Shown piece after piece: positions 21,473 to 33,492 of a stretch of 64,000 nt of DNA. Position 1 is the stretch's first letter. Each line of letters starts with the position of its first letter. Source of the DNA: Rhodosorus marinus (Eukaryota > Rhodophyta > Stylonematophyceae > Stylonematales > Stylonemataceae). Below the pieces are notes generated by a model. The model made no database searches. It saw nothing but the letters and a program-made list of their open reading frames with translations, and was not told where the DNA came from. The DNA lies in assembly GCA_029953675.1 (NCBI GenBank), contig JAMWBK010000001.1:409001-473000 (forward strand), read 5' to 3'. Both the position numbers and the translations under genes were made by a program.

Positions 21473-23995
21473 TCAGAGGAGTACGCCGACATCACTTCTT
21501 ATCGTTCTCTTGAGTGCACGTCGGATGACTCCAACAGATTTTTTGTTACCTTTCAGCGCATATATGTACATCATCGCATTGTAAGTGAAAGAGTCCGGGT
21601 TCACCTTGAGCTCGGTGAGTCGGTTCATCACGTCGACCGCGGTTTCAGTTTCTTTGAGTAGTGTACAACAGGCCAGTAGGGAGTTGAAAACCCCCAGGTC
21701 CGGCTTCAGGTTCTCCGATTCCATATCGTTCAGCGCGGCGATAGCCGCGGGCAGATCGCCCTTCGCAGAGTAGGCCTTGATCAGAGTAGCATAGCCAACA
21801 AAACCGGGCGACTCACCGCGCTGCTGAACTCTTTGAAACGCCCGCTCGACTGCATCGGCGCCTAGCTTCTTCGCAGCCACGACTACGCTATATCCCGCAG
21901 GTAGATTCTCCGGAAGTCCTGCGTCTAGCGCGGATTCTTCTCTAGTCGATGTTGGTAGGAAGGTTTGAGCAACTGACCTTCGGTTCCGAACACCATCAAC
22001 AGCTTTGAACCTCGTTGCCGAGGGTCCGATCGACGAAGACAACTGGAGATGCGAATCGTCTTGATTCGCGAAAGCAAGGAGAGCAGTAGGGCTCGTATCG
22101 AAAGTCCAGCCGAGACCCCTTCGTTGCATCTCCTCAAACGTCTTGATAATTCCCCCAAGATCACAAGCCCTCGCATGAGCATTGATTACTTGATTGAACG
22201 TAATCATGGACGGAGCACAACCCGACCTAAGCATTTCGATAAACGTCGCCTGTACTCCGACCAGATCCATCTGACCGGCATAAGAGCTGATAATGCAGTT
22301 GTAGGTGGCCGTGCTCGGTGATATTTCAAGCTCTCGCATCTGTTCTACTATTTTCAAAACACCAACGTGGTTTCCCCTTTTCGCGAACCCATCTATAATC
22401 GAAGTAAAAGCAACAACGTTCATCTTGACGTTGTTTTGGTTCATGATCTCGACCAGCTTTTCGGCGCCTTCAAAATCATTGTTCTTAACCATAGCATCCA
22501 CCATCGCAGTGTACATGGCCACATCTATTTGGACGCCATCCTCTAAGCATTCCTCAAAAACATGGATGGCGTGCTCCAGTTGCCCGCGACGTCCATATGC
22601 ATGAATGAGGCTCGTGTACGCCACTGGATCGAGGCGTTGACTCCGAAGTTTCACTCCACGCATGTGCGCCTTTGCTGCCTCCAAGTCTCCGTTCTTTAAA
22701 TACGAGTCAATTATTATATTGTCCGTGTATCCGCCCATATGAATTCCCATCTGTTTCATCCTTGCAATCAATTCTTTGAACTTCAGCATCGAGCCGAGCT
22801 TTCCATAGGCATTCAGCAGCGTGTTGCATGCGTTCTGAGTAGTACGATCCACGCCAAACTTAGTGAGGAGATCATCGAGGATCTTCTCTGCCCCCAGAAT
22901 ATCGCGACCTCTCACGTGGGCGAGGACCAAGCTGGAGTACGTAACGGCATCTGGTTTGGCACCAAGCCTTTCAATCACAGCCTTGGCCTCCTCCGGAAGC
23001 CCGGCTTGTGCGTAGCTGTTAACTACTACGTTCATATCCATTGTCCTTGGCCTGAGGCCGTTCGCCATCATTTCGTTGTACAGCTCCTCAGCTTCCTTCA
23101 AGCCTCCGTGTCGGCATAGAGCGTCGATCGCCAGATTATAAGTTGTCACGTTTGGTGTCAGTTCTTTATCTTCCTTTGAATACTCATCTCGAAGTTTGTA
23201 GAACAGTTTTATCGTTTCCCTCAGTTTTCCACATCGTTGGAAAGCGTCCATCATCGAGTGGTATAAACGGATGTCGAAAGTCAGCCGCTGCGAGGCCTCC
23301 TTTGCTACCCTCACCACTTCCTTGTACTCCTTTCTGCGTCCCAGGGCAATTATGCGCGCCGTGTAACAGTATCGGTCTACATCCACCGGAACGCCAAACT
23401 CACGCAGCTCGCTAATCATGTCCTCAACTGTTTCCAGTTGGCCATTCTTCGCCACGTCAACCATAAGCCTAGTGAATACACTCTTGTTCTCCTGAACGGC
23501 TTCAGGACCCAAATTGCTGATCTCCTGGCAAACACCATAAAGCTCGGCCGACCGCCTGGATCGCTTGTTTACCACGATGCTTTTACTGTAGTCGGATAGG
23601 GCCCCACCGCTCAGAGGTATGTTCAATTTAGAAAGATCCTCCTTGAACTTGCTAGCAAAACGCTGTTGCTGCATGATCCCGCTGTCCGCCATTGCAAGAA
23701 ACACTTTTCTGATGACACCATCAGACGGCAACCGCTTGTGCTCTTTAACAAGGTTCCAGGCTGCGACGAAGGATTGCGGTTTCGCCGCGGAACTTTTCAA
23801 GAGTTCGTCATATATCTCCTGGCCAACTTTCTTCCCATTGTGCTCAAGCTGATAGATGCTTCTGATGAGCTGTTGATGCTTCTTCTGTGCCACTAATTGT
23901 TTCAGAACCATCTCAGGCGGCATATCAGGCCTAGCCACCAGGTCTCTTCCGAAACCAATTGCCATTGCAAACGTGTTCATCTTCTTCTCCACCAT
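21473..23995 (-). CDS. Pentatricopeptide repeat protein (P-class), 840 aa
   Basis: A single 2.5-kb open frame starts at an ATG (23995). About 15 PPR repeats are visible, including VTTYNLAIDALCRHGGLKEA, AVTYSSLVLAHVRGRDILGA, PVAYTSLIHAYGRRGQLEHA, VVAFTSIIDGFAKRGNHVGV, TATYNCIISSYAGQMDLVGV and FVGYATLIKAYSAKGDLPAA. A spacer of about 70 residues after the twelfth repeat lacks the motif. The C-terminus ends in a basic helix (RRALKRTIRSD). There is no E/DYW tail. The leader MVEKKMNTFAMAIGFGRDLV is compatible with organelle import but not diagnostic. It is the longest PPR gene in the window and has no internal intron that I can see. It is divergent from the PPR gene at 25549. Confidence 0.92.
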   Translation of the reverse strand: MVEKKMNTFAMAIGFGRDLVARPDMPPEMVLKQLVAQKKHQQLIRSIYQLEHNGKKVGQEIYDELLKSSAAKPQSFVAAWNLVKEHKRLPSDGVIRKVFLAMADSGIMQQQRFASKFKEDLSKLNIPLSGGALSDYSKSIVVNKRSRRSAELYGVCQEISNLGPEAVQENKSVFTRLMVDVAKNGQLETVEDMISELREFGVPVDVDRYCYTARIIALGRRKEYKEVVRVAKEASQRLTFDIRLYHSMMDAFQRCGKLRETIKLFYKLRDEYSKEDKELTPNVTTYNLAIDALCRHGGLKEAEELYNEMMANGLRPRTMDMNVVVNSYAQAGLPEEAKAVIERLGAKPDAVTYSSLVLAHVRGRDILGAEKILDDLLTKFGVDRTTQNACNTLLNAYGKLGSMLKFKELIARMKQMGIHMGGYTDNIIIDSYLKNGDLEAAKAHMRGVKLRSQRLDPVAYTSLIHAYGRRGQLEHAIHVFEECLEDGVQIDVAMYTAMVDAMVKNNDFEGAEKLVEIMNQNNVKMNVVAFTSIIDGFAKRGNHVGVLKIVEQMRELEISPSTATYNCIISSYAGQMDLVGVQATFIEMLRSGCAPSMITFNQVINAHARACDLGGIIKTFEEMQRRGLGWTFDTSPTALLAFANQDDSHLQLSSSIGPSATRFKAVDGVRNRRSVAQTFLPTSTREESALDAGLPENLPAGYSVVVAAKKLGADAVERAFQRVQQRGESPGFVGYATLIKAYSAKGDLPAAIAALNDMESENLKPDLGVFNSLLACCTLLKETETAVDVMNRLTELKVNPDSFTYNAMMYIYALKGNKKSVGVIRRALKRTIRSDVGVLL

Positions 23996-25548
23996 TTTGT
24001 ATAGATACTATGTCCAAACGCTGACCGTCCACACAAGAAATTTAGCGAACGGCTTGGACCCAGATTTTGTTCGTTGATAAAAACCAGCCGAGCCGGTTCT
24101 CAACCTCTCAAAACCATCCCATCATGACTATGGCCCTAGAAAATCAGAATCTAAGGTTTCTTTACAGCGCTACCAGCATTGTACGAAAAAGCAGATTAAG
24201 ATACAACAGTCCAAGAAACCCTACCAGCCGATTTTGCATCGCGTTATCGTTAACGACCGGAACACATTTCCATTCTGCTGAATGATCATCGTCGTCGACA
24301 CTAAAAATGTCCAGAAAAACGAGGAGAGGGGATGAGGGTGAGGTGTCGGGCGTGAGGCAAAAAGCACTCTATGCTAAATCAATTGAAACAGACTTAAAAA
24401 TATGATTCAGTAGATACTGACCTGTAGCTGGGAAGTGAGAAACACGAAGGCTATTGAGAGAAAGACGACACGCTCAACTATTGGTCATCAGTCCGCCAGC
24501 AATCTCCAGGCAGGGGACCAATTCCTGAAACACAAAGCAAGGAGTCTGAAAACTGACACAAAAAATAGTGCTTATCTTGATGTACTAAGCTAAGACATCA
24601 TCGTCCACTCAATAGGCTTCTTCCAACGATCCAAAAGCCAAGCCCCCGTCCCACTTCCCCTCCCAAGTTATGCTTCAACCAACCCACCAGCTAAATGACT
24701 GCATATCAATCAAAAACCTTAAAAAAGAAAAAAAATACGAAATTATCTAAATATCCTGAAGCTATTGGCTAATGCTCAAAATTTAACAAATCATAATTTG
24801 ACACGACACCCTATCGAGGTTCATATTCCGAAAAAATAGTGAAAATAGAGTTTTTTGATGATAAATGAATTAGTGTAGATTTTTTAAGGGCCTTCTCATG
24901 AAAAATTCCTTTGTGGCCGAAAATTATGGATTGTCACTTTTCTTCATGTGAAGGGTAACTCTTGTTTTCAATTGAGGTGGGACGCGAAGGGCGACTCGTT
25001 CCTAGTGGGAAGGGGATGAAGAGGATAAAGGGCAGAGGACAGGAAGTGTCTGGAGAGGACGGAGGTGATGTCGTGAGGATATTGAGGAAGAAGGGGGTTT
25101 ATTTGCAGGCAGTTAGTATTTGAGAAGGGGATTTTTTTTTGGAGGGGGGGGGGAGATTTGTTGAAGCGGCGGTCGGGGAGGTGTTTTTTGGGGGGGTGCG
25201 GGTTAGGAGTTGGGTTGCTAAGGTTTGGAAGAGTGTGGAACATTGACTAGCTGTGTTCAGAAAAGTGGCTTTGAGCGGGATTGGGAATGAGGTTTTGAGT
25301 TGAGAGACCCCGCTTTGGATCGTCAGAGGACGGTTGGGTGAGATTGGAATTGTTGGGTTCCTTCCTGTTCGGTTTTAGGGTTTTTGGGCTGCGCAGTAGG
25401 GAAACCGTTGTGCGCGTGAACGCGTTTGTTGTCGGGTGGGTTTCAAATTTTCGGTGTCAACCTGCTGGGTGCTAGTACGTGACCTATGAAATGGTACGGC
25501 CCTCCTAAGCGTGAGTCGGGTTAGATTTGTCGCTGTTGCTGGAAGATA
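23996..25548. other. Divergent intergenic region between two PPR genes
   Basis: 1.55 kb without a supportable gene. The half next to the minus-strand PPR gene is A/C-rich on plus. The half next to the plus-strand PPR gene (about 24880-25540) is markedly G/T-rich with a run of G at about 25143. Each gene therefore sees a G/T-rich sense strand ahead of its ATG. The middle is AT-rich (24700-24900). Confidence 0.5.
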
Positions 25549-27060
25549 ATGTCGGGAGCACTTTTGTTGCTTTCGGGCATTTATAAAACCACCATATGCC
25601 AGCAGTTGTTTAGCCTGGGTAAAATGCCCGTTGGGCGTACCCCAGTCTTGAGTGCAAACCGGTTTACTGCGCGGTTCTTGGGTATTGGACCCGGAGATCC
25701 AGAAAACGGGACCTTTCGTCTTGGGGAACGGGACAAGGAAATCAGAGATTCGAGGCCAGCCCGGAACAAGTGGGAGGCGAAGAATGGACGAGCCGTTAGC
25801 TACTGGGCAAGGGAGGCGGATAAGATGTACAAGGAGTTTCGGTTCATCGTGCAAGAGTCCAACGAAGTTCCCCAAACGTCGAATAAGTTATTTTCTTTGT
25901 TCAAAAGCCTGGGACTGGCTGGGGACGTTGAGAGACTAGATGAGGTACTCCGAATGTACCGACACGCTGGGCGCATTCCGGATCGTGTGCATTTCTGGAA
26001 GATGAACGCTTTATCCGTCAGGCGAAGGCACAATGAGCTCCTTCCGACTTACGAACAAATGCTACAAGACAACATGGCTCCCGGGAACCACGTCTTCAAT
26101 CTGCTCGTGTCCTCGCTTGCAAGGTCTGGTAGACTTGCGGAAGTAGCATTTGTCGTCCAGGAGATGGTGAAGCACGGGTTCGTTCCGTCTGCGGAGATGT
26201 ACAATACTTTGATCGATTCCTATGCACGGGCTCGGAACAGAGAAGGAGCTATGTGGTGGTTCGAGAGAATGCTTGAAGCACAGATTCAGCCGAACGTTAC
26301 AACGTACTCTACGATGGCGAGGATGCATGCGAGCTTTGGACGAATGGAGGACGTACTGTTGACCTTGGAGGACATGAGAGCAGCTGGCGTCCAACCGAAC
26401 GTGGTCACCTATGGAGGTCTGATGAATGAGTTTGTGGTGCACGGAAACAGAGATATTGTCCTTGAAATTTTTGAAATGATGCTCGCCGATAATATTCGTC
26501 CCAACTTTATCGTGCTGAATACGCTCCTGAAGTCCAGCGTTTATAGCAAGACTGAAGCGTTCAAAACGTACGAATTGTTCAAGAAGTATTCAGTAAGACC
26601 GAGCATCGTAACTCTCTCCTCACTCCTGAAAGCAACAGTTAGGACCGCGGATGTAGAGCTTGCGGAGCGCGTGGTAGCGGAAGTCGCTGCTCATGGATTG
26701 AAGATGGATCATATAATATATACGACCTTGATGAGCGTATATGCCAAGGCAGACCTGGTGGAAAAGACAGAAGAAACATTTCTAAGGTTTCGATGCTCAA
26801 TCAAGGAAATCGATGCACTCGCCTTTGAACCCATTGTTGATGTTCACAGCCGAATAGGGAACTCAGATAGAGCCATCGAGCTATTAGTAGAGGCCCGGCA
26901 AATTGCAAGAGCTAGCCGGCTTCTTGGTCTGATAATGAGGAATTTCCTCAACAGAGGAGATACGAACGCGATCTCCAAGCTGCTACGGATTGGCGGGAAG
27001 CCCGCAAAGGAGACGCTCGCGCTTGCCGGTCTTCAGGAAGGGATGGACTCTCCACTGTGA
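25549..27060 (+). CDS. Pentatricopeptide repeat protein (P-class), 503 aa
   Basis: Single exon from the ATG at 25549. A leader of about 70 residues with hydrophobic and Arg/Ser content (MSGALLLLSGIYKTTICQQ...) could be a targeting peptide. Repeats include NHVFNLLVSSLARSGRLAEV, AEMYNTLIDSYARARNREGA, VTTYSTMARMHASFGRMEDV, VVTYGGLMNEFVVHGNRDIV and HIIYTTLMSVYAKADLVEKT, about ten in total. Repeat ends alternate PN, PS and PD, as expected of sequence-reading P-class proteins. No editing domain follows. The 3' end is convergent with the primase gene, with about 270 nt between them. Confidence 0.92.
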   Translation: MSGALLLLSGIYKTTICQQLFSLGKMPVGRTPVLSANRFTARFLGIGPGDPENGTFRLGERDKEIRDSRPARNKWEAKNGRAVSYWAREADKMYKEFRFIVQESNEVPQTSNKLFSLFKSLGLAGDVERLDEVLRMYRHAGRIPDRVHFWKMNALSVRRRHNELLPTYEQMLQDNMAPGNHVFNLLVSSLARSGRLAEVAFVVQEMVKHGFVPSAEMYNTLIDSYARARNREGAMWWFERMLEAQIQPNVTTYSTMARMHASFGRMEDVLLTLEDMRAAGVQPNVVTYGGLMNEFVVHGNRDIVLEIFEMMLADNIRPNFIVLNTLLKSSVYSKTEAFKTYELFKKYSVRPSIVTLSSLLKATVRTADVELAERVVAEVAAHGLKMDHIIYTTLMSVYAKADLVEKTEETFLRFRCSIKEIDALAFEPIVDVHSRIGNSDRAIELLVEARQIARASRLLGLIMRNFLNRGDTNAISKLLRIGGKPAKETLALAGLQEGMDSPL

Positions 27061-27329
27061 GATCGTTTGCGGCAGTCTAACAAATACTTTATTTCTAACT
27101 CAATTTAGTTCGTTTTGAGAACCCGTCGGATAGAATTGTACTAAATGTGTGTAATCGTACTGGAAGCGCGAGAAGCGTGCACAGAGGTAGTCTCTACACT
27201 ATGTAAAAAAACGGAGACCAAAGACTCGTCAACAAGTTATAATTTTATGAAATTGAATGGGATACCGTAGATTTGCAACGGCGATCGAGTAGTTCTTGAG
27301 GGCTACGATAGTCCCTCCGATTCTGCAAC

Positions 27330-29271
27330 TCAAGAATCTACGTCCATTGCTGTCGTGGCTCCCTCTTTTCTCAGAGTTCGTGCTCTGTCGAAATACTCAG
27401 CAGGGTTCGTCACAACGATGGCGCCTTCTGAAGGATCTGTTTGATTTGTAGCCATGAAAGTCCTACCGCATGCCAGTTGATAGTGATTCTCCTTCGCGAG
27501 GGACACAATGGGGGCCACCTAGTAAGGAATGAACGACAAGTTCGTCTCAGCTTCAGTCGGCTGAGCCAATGTTGGTTGATCAATTTCAGGGACACGTGAC
27601 TGGAGGAGTGGAAATCAAACCTCTGCAGCAGGCACCCCAATAGCACTTAGGCTCTGTTTCAATCTCGGTTCGCTGAACTCCTTGTATGGACACCCGTGGT
27701 GCTCGCCAGGTCCCGGAGTGGTATTGATGATTTTCATGCATCCATAGCAGGACAATTCCTTTCGCCTGCCCTCTTTTCCATAGGTATGTCGAATGCTGTA
27801 CGCGTACTGCTTGTCGAATCTGTCACTCGCTACCGACCCTTTCTGGAACTCATCTGCGTGATCAAGATCAAAAAACTCGTATTAATACCGCGCTGAAGGT
27901 CCCTATGTCAAAGTAATCTCTACGTCACTCATCCGTACCTCTCCAGAAGCTAAGCGATTCCTCCATCGTCAGACCGCAACTCTTCAAGAAAAGCCCGAGT
28001 TGCATTCTGCCACCGTGCTTTAGATGATGGCTGTCCTTCAACTTGTTCATCAAATTAGCCATACAAAGCGGCATCCCCGCTGGCACATCACCGCTTCTCA
28101 ACTCCGCCCTCTTCAGGTCGCCTCGTGCGAACCTTGATGTCCTTTTCAAAACGCGCGTGAAGTCGTCAGTCCATCAATCAAACGCACCCAACACATATGA
28201 CTAGCTGGAACACTCACTTGACATGGCCCTCGGAAGCTATCGCATAGAAATGGTTCTGTATCTCGGCAAGCAACGGACCAAAGCTCTGATGTCGAGCCAT
28301 GAACGAGCTGGTTTTTGAAATGTCTGCCAGTGATTTTGAAAGGGAAGATCGAAACTGCGATACGAGGATGTCGATTAAATAGTTTTCAGGTACATACGCA
28401 TATCCAGACCGGACAAGAACCTAAGCAGGTATATTTGGAAGGCAGAGATGCATTGCCAGTGAGAAGCCGCTCTGGGAAATCGGTGCTATCCGGTCCAGCT
28501 CTGTTGTAACGTACCCGGCGAGCAGCAACGTGGTATGGCACGAGATTGAAGGCTACTTTGTAATACACAGTGCCAGCAGAAACCGGGCTTCTTCTGGGCC
28601 CTCGAGCGACTGCGTCAAGGTCTACTTGAAACTTTTGGAATGTTCATTCGAATGTTTGGTAATATTAGCAAGCGCGGAAGATGACGCGCAAAAGGTGTTT
28701 TTCGAGCGTGCACTCACCTCAACCATCTCTGACCTCTGGACAACCTCAATGCTCATGTCCGGGAAGTCCTTGAGCACTGAGAGAACAGCCTCGGAGCCTG
28801 CCTGACCTAGTCTCGAAGCCAAGAGGTTGGCCTCTGTTTTAAGAAAGAAGTCCCGCTGCTCGTTGGTCTTTGCTAGGGAGACTCTTAAGAGAAAATGTGT
28901 GCTCTCATCCTTGAAGATTTGATCCAGTCTCCCGTCGCCCTAAGAACAACATGTGGAGTGTGCGCTTTGCTAAGTTTTCATTTTAGGAAGATCCTGGGGT
29001 TACGTAACCTTCACACAACTCAAACCTTTGATGGGACGCCCAGACTATGCTTCAGCTCCGCGGCTCTAGCGGCCTCCAAGACCTCCTCAGTCCTGGCATC
29101 CTTCCCTAGTTTCTCTTCAATCTCCTTCAACGCAGTCAAGCGATCGAGGCAGGCTGTCAACAACTCCTCCCGATCCTGATCAACGCCAGGGAAGTTAAAT
29201 TGCCTGTACACAGATGCATACCCCCTGGAGCTCAACCCAACATCCACATTCCTACTCCTCAGCACTTCCAT
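27330..29271 (-). CDS. PRIM2: DNA primase large subunit (PRIM2/Pri2)
   Basis: Seven exons (29271-29026, 28939-28718, 28631-28515, 28420-28218, 28141-27939, 27853-27621, 27518-27330) give 470 residues, close to the family's roughly 500. Signatures in order are GYASVYRQFNFPG, the helical segment THFLLRVSLAKTNEQRDFFL, VYYKVAFNLVPYHVAARR, SGYAYVPENYLIDILVSQFR, and the Fe-S domain. That domain has GMPLCMANLMNKLKDSHHLK, LKHGGRMQLGLFLKSCGLT, DRFDKQYAYSIRHTYGKEG, YGCMKIINTTPGPGEHHGCP and NHYQLACGRTF. All four cysteines that bind the 4Fe-4S cluster are present. It pairs with PRIM1 and Pol alpha to start RNA-DNA primers in the nucleus. The ATG at 29271 is the first in frame. DNA upstream is strongly G/T-rich in the sense strand. 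Confidence 0.95.
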
Positions 29272-30306
29272 GCTTTCCCAAAACACGTCTCTCCCGCTTC
29301 CCTCCCACACTCACCCCTCAACTCAGATAAAAAAAACTTGAAGAAAGAAAAACCACCAAAGAAAAAATTCTACATGTTCATCATCTTATCCTAACAAAAA
29401 AAAAAACAATTTTCCCCAAAGAAGAAACTCAATCATTCTCAAAGCCCAAACCTCTTTCAACCATCGACTCTACCTCCTCTCTACCTCTCCACCTCATTCA
29501 CCGTAAGAAAACGTTTCCGCACCTCAGTGAAAAAGAACCAAGTAGCTTCCTTAATCTTGACACAAACCCCTTATCCACCTCCCTCCCGCTATCTATCTAG
29601 TCTTCTCCACCTTTCTTCCACAATATTCCCGCTTCCTTCCACAGCACGTCCCATCAGAATCTAGAGTGCCAGTGTCCCTCCCAATCGTCCTCCTTGTAAG
29701 CAATCCATCTTCCCTCTCTGTGGTGGGCCAAAGTCACCCCACTATTGGGTGACTAATTCACTGTTTCCATTGTTCCCAACGAATCCATTTCCACAATGCC
29801 ATTGCATCCGCAAAAAAGCATTTTCACAATTTTTTCTTCCAGAAAACAAACGAGAGAACCAAAATATATTGTTTTGATGAAGAAAATTTTGCGCATATCT
29901 CTCCTCTTTTTGGCGGGAATATGTGTATTCTGAGCATATAATTGGTAAATATCATTCTCAAAAGCAGAGTTGATTCGATGATTGGAATTGAAAATTTATT
30001 ATGATTTGAGTTTTTTGTTTTTTGGGTTGAATGGGATTCGTTGTTTTGAATATGTTTTGTAATTGTTTTGGACGGTTTTCTGGTCGGTGGGAGAAGAAAT
30101 GATGAGTTTCTTTTCTTTATTTGGTTTATCGAGCAGGGTTTCTTCTTTTTTGGTCTGTTAGTACGTTGGGGAAGAAAATGCAACCGTGGGAGGATTGGCC
30201 ACTAGCAAAGTCTTCGAGTTATGGGGCAATGTGAAAATGAGAGCCTAATGTTTCAGGTCTGGTCAGACCATGGTGATGTCTGCGCATCCGTGAGAGAATG
30301 AGGTTC
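29272..30306. other. Intergenic region upstream of PRIM2
   Basis: About 1 kb. 29272-29720 is A/C-rich on plus (G/T-rich in PRIM2 sense) with oligo-A and oligo-C runs. 29880-30190 is G/T-rich on plus. No frame has recognisable content, and the PP2A gene ends at 30307. Confidence 0.45.
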
Positions 30307-32539
30307 CTATATGATTAGTTTCTCCAACGCGGCTTCCGCAAAGTTGACTACATCAATATCATTCTCCTCGTTGCTGGTCATCTTCTCGAGCACAGGTACT
30401 ATGTCCGACTTCCTCCGTTCCTCCCCGATGTATTGGACGAGTGAGCTCAGCGTCCTTGCCGCGCAGAATCGCACGTTTGGGATCGGATCATTGCAAGCAA
30501 AATCGGAAACGAGAGGAAGAAACTCGCCCTCCACAATATCCCGACTCAAAACCTCGGAAAGGCTACCAATGGCATTCAACGACGTCATTCGATATAGGTA
30601 GTTCGAGCTGTTCTTGAACAGGTCGATTATCTGACTCAAACGAAAATTCAACATGAAGATGTTAGCCACCAGTGCAGCGGTGCAGCCCTTTGCGGAATAT
30701 CCTACCTCTGGTACCACAGTGCTCTGAGCCCAGTCTTCACCGTACAAATCGGTCAAGCTTCTCAAGTTAATAATTGAAGCCTCTCGAACTGACCAGACGC
30801 AGTCACCAAGCCAGGTTAGACAGAGCGCCGTAAGATGCATCTCATCGTCGAATACCTGTCTCCCGAGCTGCCTCGCCAATAGTGGAATATGTTCGATGAC
30901 TGCCAGTCGAATCCTCCAATTCCGATTCTCGGCAAGACCAACAATAGCAGGTAGCAAAACGTTTGAAAGGTTCCTGACCGTCATGACAAAAGACAGGGAA
31001 TCCAGCGAGGCGATGACGTTCAGCCGCACTTGAGAATCCTCATCCTTGAGTAGGACCAAAACCATGTCCAGCAGATGCTTGTTCGTATTCTCTTCACCGA
31101 TCTCTGGCGCAAGGCTGACGAGGTTCGAGGCCAAGGCGACGCGTACGAACTTGCAAGTATCGGTAACCAGCTCCTTCAAAATGGGCAAAATATCTCTTCA
31201 CGGCAGGAAAAAACAAATAAATGCTCATTAGTCTCTTCATAACTCTGGCCACTCTCCGATCGGGGTATCAGCTCGTATATGTGCATATGTTCCGTACCGT
31301 ACAACTATCTCAACAACATCACCAACCTCCGCAGTATCCTCGGTCGCGTTAACTAGTCTCTTAGTCAGTTCAGGAGTCCTCTCAGCGGCGATCGTTCGTA
31401 CTTCAGAGTCACAGTCTTTCAGAAAGCTGACGAAAGCAGGCAGAATTTCATCTCGCAGAGTTTTCGAGCTCAATAAATCGCTGATAAGCACTAATTGGTC
31501 AGCCATCATGTAGCGCACCCTCCATGCGGAGTCCTCTACCATCGATTTGATCATTGGCAGGCACATCTCCTCGCGAAGGCTTTCTGGTAGAAGCGCGATC
31601 ACCCGAGGGCTACTAGTGATCGCTGAAAAGCGGACTGAGTCTTGGTCGTCCTCACTCAGCTTGCGCAAAGTTTGAAACATCTAGATCAGAAGCGAAAGCA
31701 CCGTCAGAGCTAGCACAAGCAGCCGAGAACTTGAGCATCTGACTCACTTCATTTTGCACTAGCAAAGGGTCAAAAGCCGCAACTTTCTCAGATAGATCAG
31801 CTATGTGAAGTGCAGCCTCGCGACGAACAGTGGCCTTCTCGTCATCCGCAAGCTTTCTATGTATCGACATCGCACGCAGCAACGCATCTCGATTCTCCTC
31901 AGAAAAGCCTTCACAAGTTGTGGCGACCAGTTCACACGCGGACACTCTGGATGTGAACCAATCCGAGTCGGCTAAGCGAGTCACCATCGGCAACAGCTCT
32001 GAAACAGCAACTTCTGCTTTTCTCTCCGGGAGCAATTCTGACGATGACTTGGCGAGCTAAACCAAACAAAAAGACAGAGAGAGAGAGAGAGAGAGAGAAT
32101 CCTACTGCATGAGCAAAAAACGACAGACGGGTTTTCTCGATGGAAACATCTGAGGATTTGTTTTAGTGATCTCGTGAATGCGCTTCCCAACCTTTCGTAT
32201 CGAGATTACACCTTCCTCTCTTACAGCTCTTTCCTCACTTGCAGCAAGAACTTCCAACAGTGGGAGCAATGAAGTCACGTGCTTCGCGCCCCCAACTACG
32301 TCCAGCATGTCTCCTAGCACTTGAGCAAGTGCTTTAAGGACTTCGTCATCATCCTCGATAGTTTCCGCCAAAAAAGGAAGCAGTTCTTCCCTTGTCCTCT
32401 CCGGACCGAGCGCGGCGCCAATCTTCGAAAGTCCCTGGGTCGCAGTCACTCGTATAGAGAGCTCTGGCCCTTTAAGGCCATCAATTAAGCTCGCCGCCGC
32501 TTGCGTCTCATCGTGGTTCTCCGCGTCCCCGCTGGTCAT
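30307..32539 (-). CDS. PP2A 65-kDa scaffold (A) regulatory subunit
   Basis: Five exons (32539-32192, 32056-31748, 31680-31298, 31195-30706, 30630-30307) encode 617 residues of tandem HEAT repeats, near the 590 of the animal and plant proteins. Recognisable blocks are DDDEVLKALAQVLGDML, RLADSDWFTSRVSACEL, DDQDSVRFSAI, DSAWRVRYMMADQL, DILPILKELVTDTCKFVRVA, LLPAIVGLAENRNWRIRLAV, EHIPLLARQLG and NYLYRMTSLNAIGSLSEVL. The A subunit holds the catalytic C and variable B subunits together. Intron 4 (30705-30631) is 75 nt, has no stop and keeps the frame, so a naive reading inserts 25 foreign residues after STVVPE. Intron 1 holds a (GA)n microsatellite at about 32076-32098. The upstream DNA is G/T-rich in the sense strand. 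Confidence 0.95.
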
Positions 32540-33492
32540 CTGTGAAATACACTCTTACAATATTCACAATATCTACGTACTCTAAAACAGACGAGCCCTT
32601 CACCCACACGAAACTACCCTAATTCCACAACTCTCAGCCGCTCAGTCCCTGAGCGCGAGCACCATGACGGGCAGATCACCCTCAACCACCAGAACACCAA
32701 ATACCAACCCAAAGAAGTAGAAATCACCGAAGCTCCATCGCCACACTTCCAAGATTTGCACTTCACGACTAGGCACACGCCATCACGGCGGCCCAAACGG
32801 CTAGACAAACCAAGTCCAAAAGCAACATGTCTTCAACGAAACGAGGACGTAGGAGAACCCCTGGCCCAAACTAAAAAAAACAACCAAGTACTACAAACCT
32901 CTAAAACCACACAAGCGACCCCAGAAAATTCCCCATCCAAAAACCACCTTAACCCGATTCTTCACTCTAAATCGTCCTTCTCCTCTCTCCTCCCCCCCAA
33001 ACCCTCTCACTCAAGGATCCCAACACCCCCAACCCACCACCCACCTCACCCTCTCCAAAAACCCCTCAAAACCCCTCAAAACCCGACATTCGTCTACGCC
33101 ACGACAAAAAGGACATACCTAATTCCCCAAAAAAATTCCGGGTGATCCAAAACCCCTCCCACTGTATCTCAATATCATTGAATATTCTAACAAGTTTCAT
33201 ATCCTCCAGTACTGAAATTAAATAAATAAAAAAGGTTGTCTTTTTAGATTGTATGGTTGAAATAAATAAGTTGGTTTGTGCAAAAGGGTGAAATTTGGTT
33301 GTTTGAGAGTTTTTGATTGACCTCGGAAGTGTATCATTTTTGGGGGGTAGGGGGAGGGAGAGGGGGGGGGAGTTTGTCTTAGGTGTGAGGACCCGGGTTT
33401 TAAAGGTAGAGTGTAGGTATGGTGTTGCAATGTGGGTGTTTTAATAGGAAGCCATACGCGGTGATGTTGTAGTGGTAGAGAGCGGGGAGGAG
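32540..33492. other. Intergenic region upstream of PP2A A subunit
   Basis: 32540-33130 is strikingly poor in G on the plus strand (C/A-rich, with repeated ACCC and CCTCAAAACCC words), i.e. G/T-rich in the PP2A sense. From about 33230 to 33400 the plus strand itself turns G/T-rich. No coding frame is supported in this interval. Confidence 0.5.
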
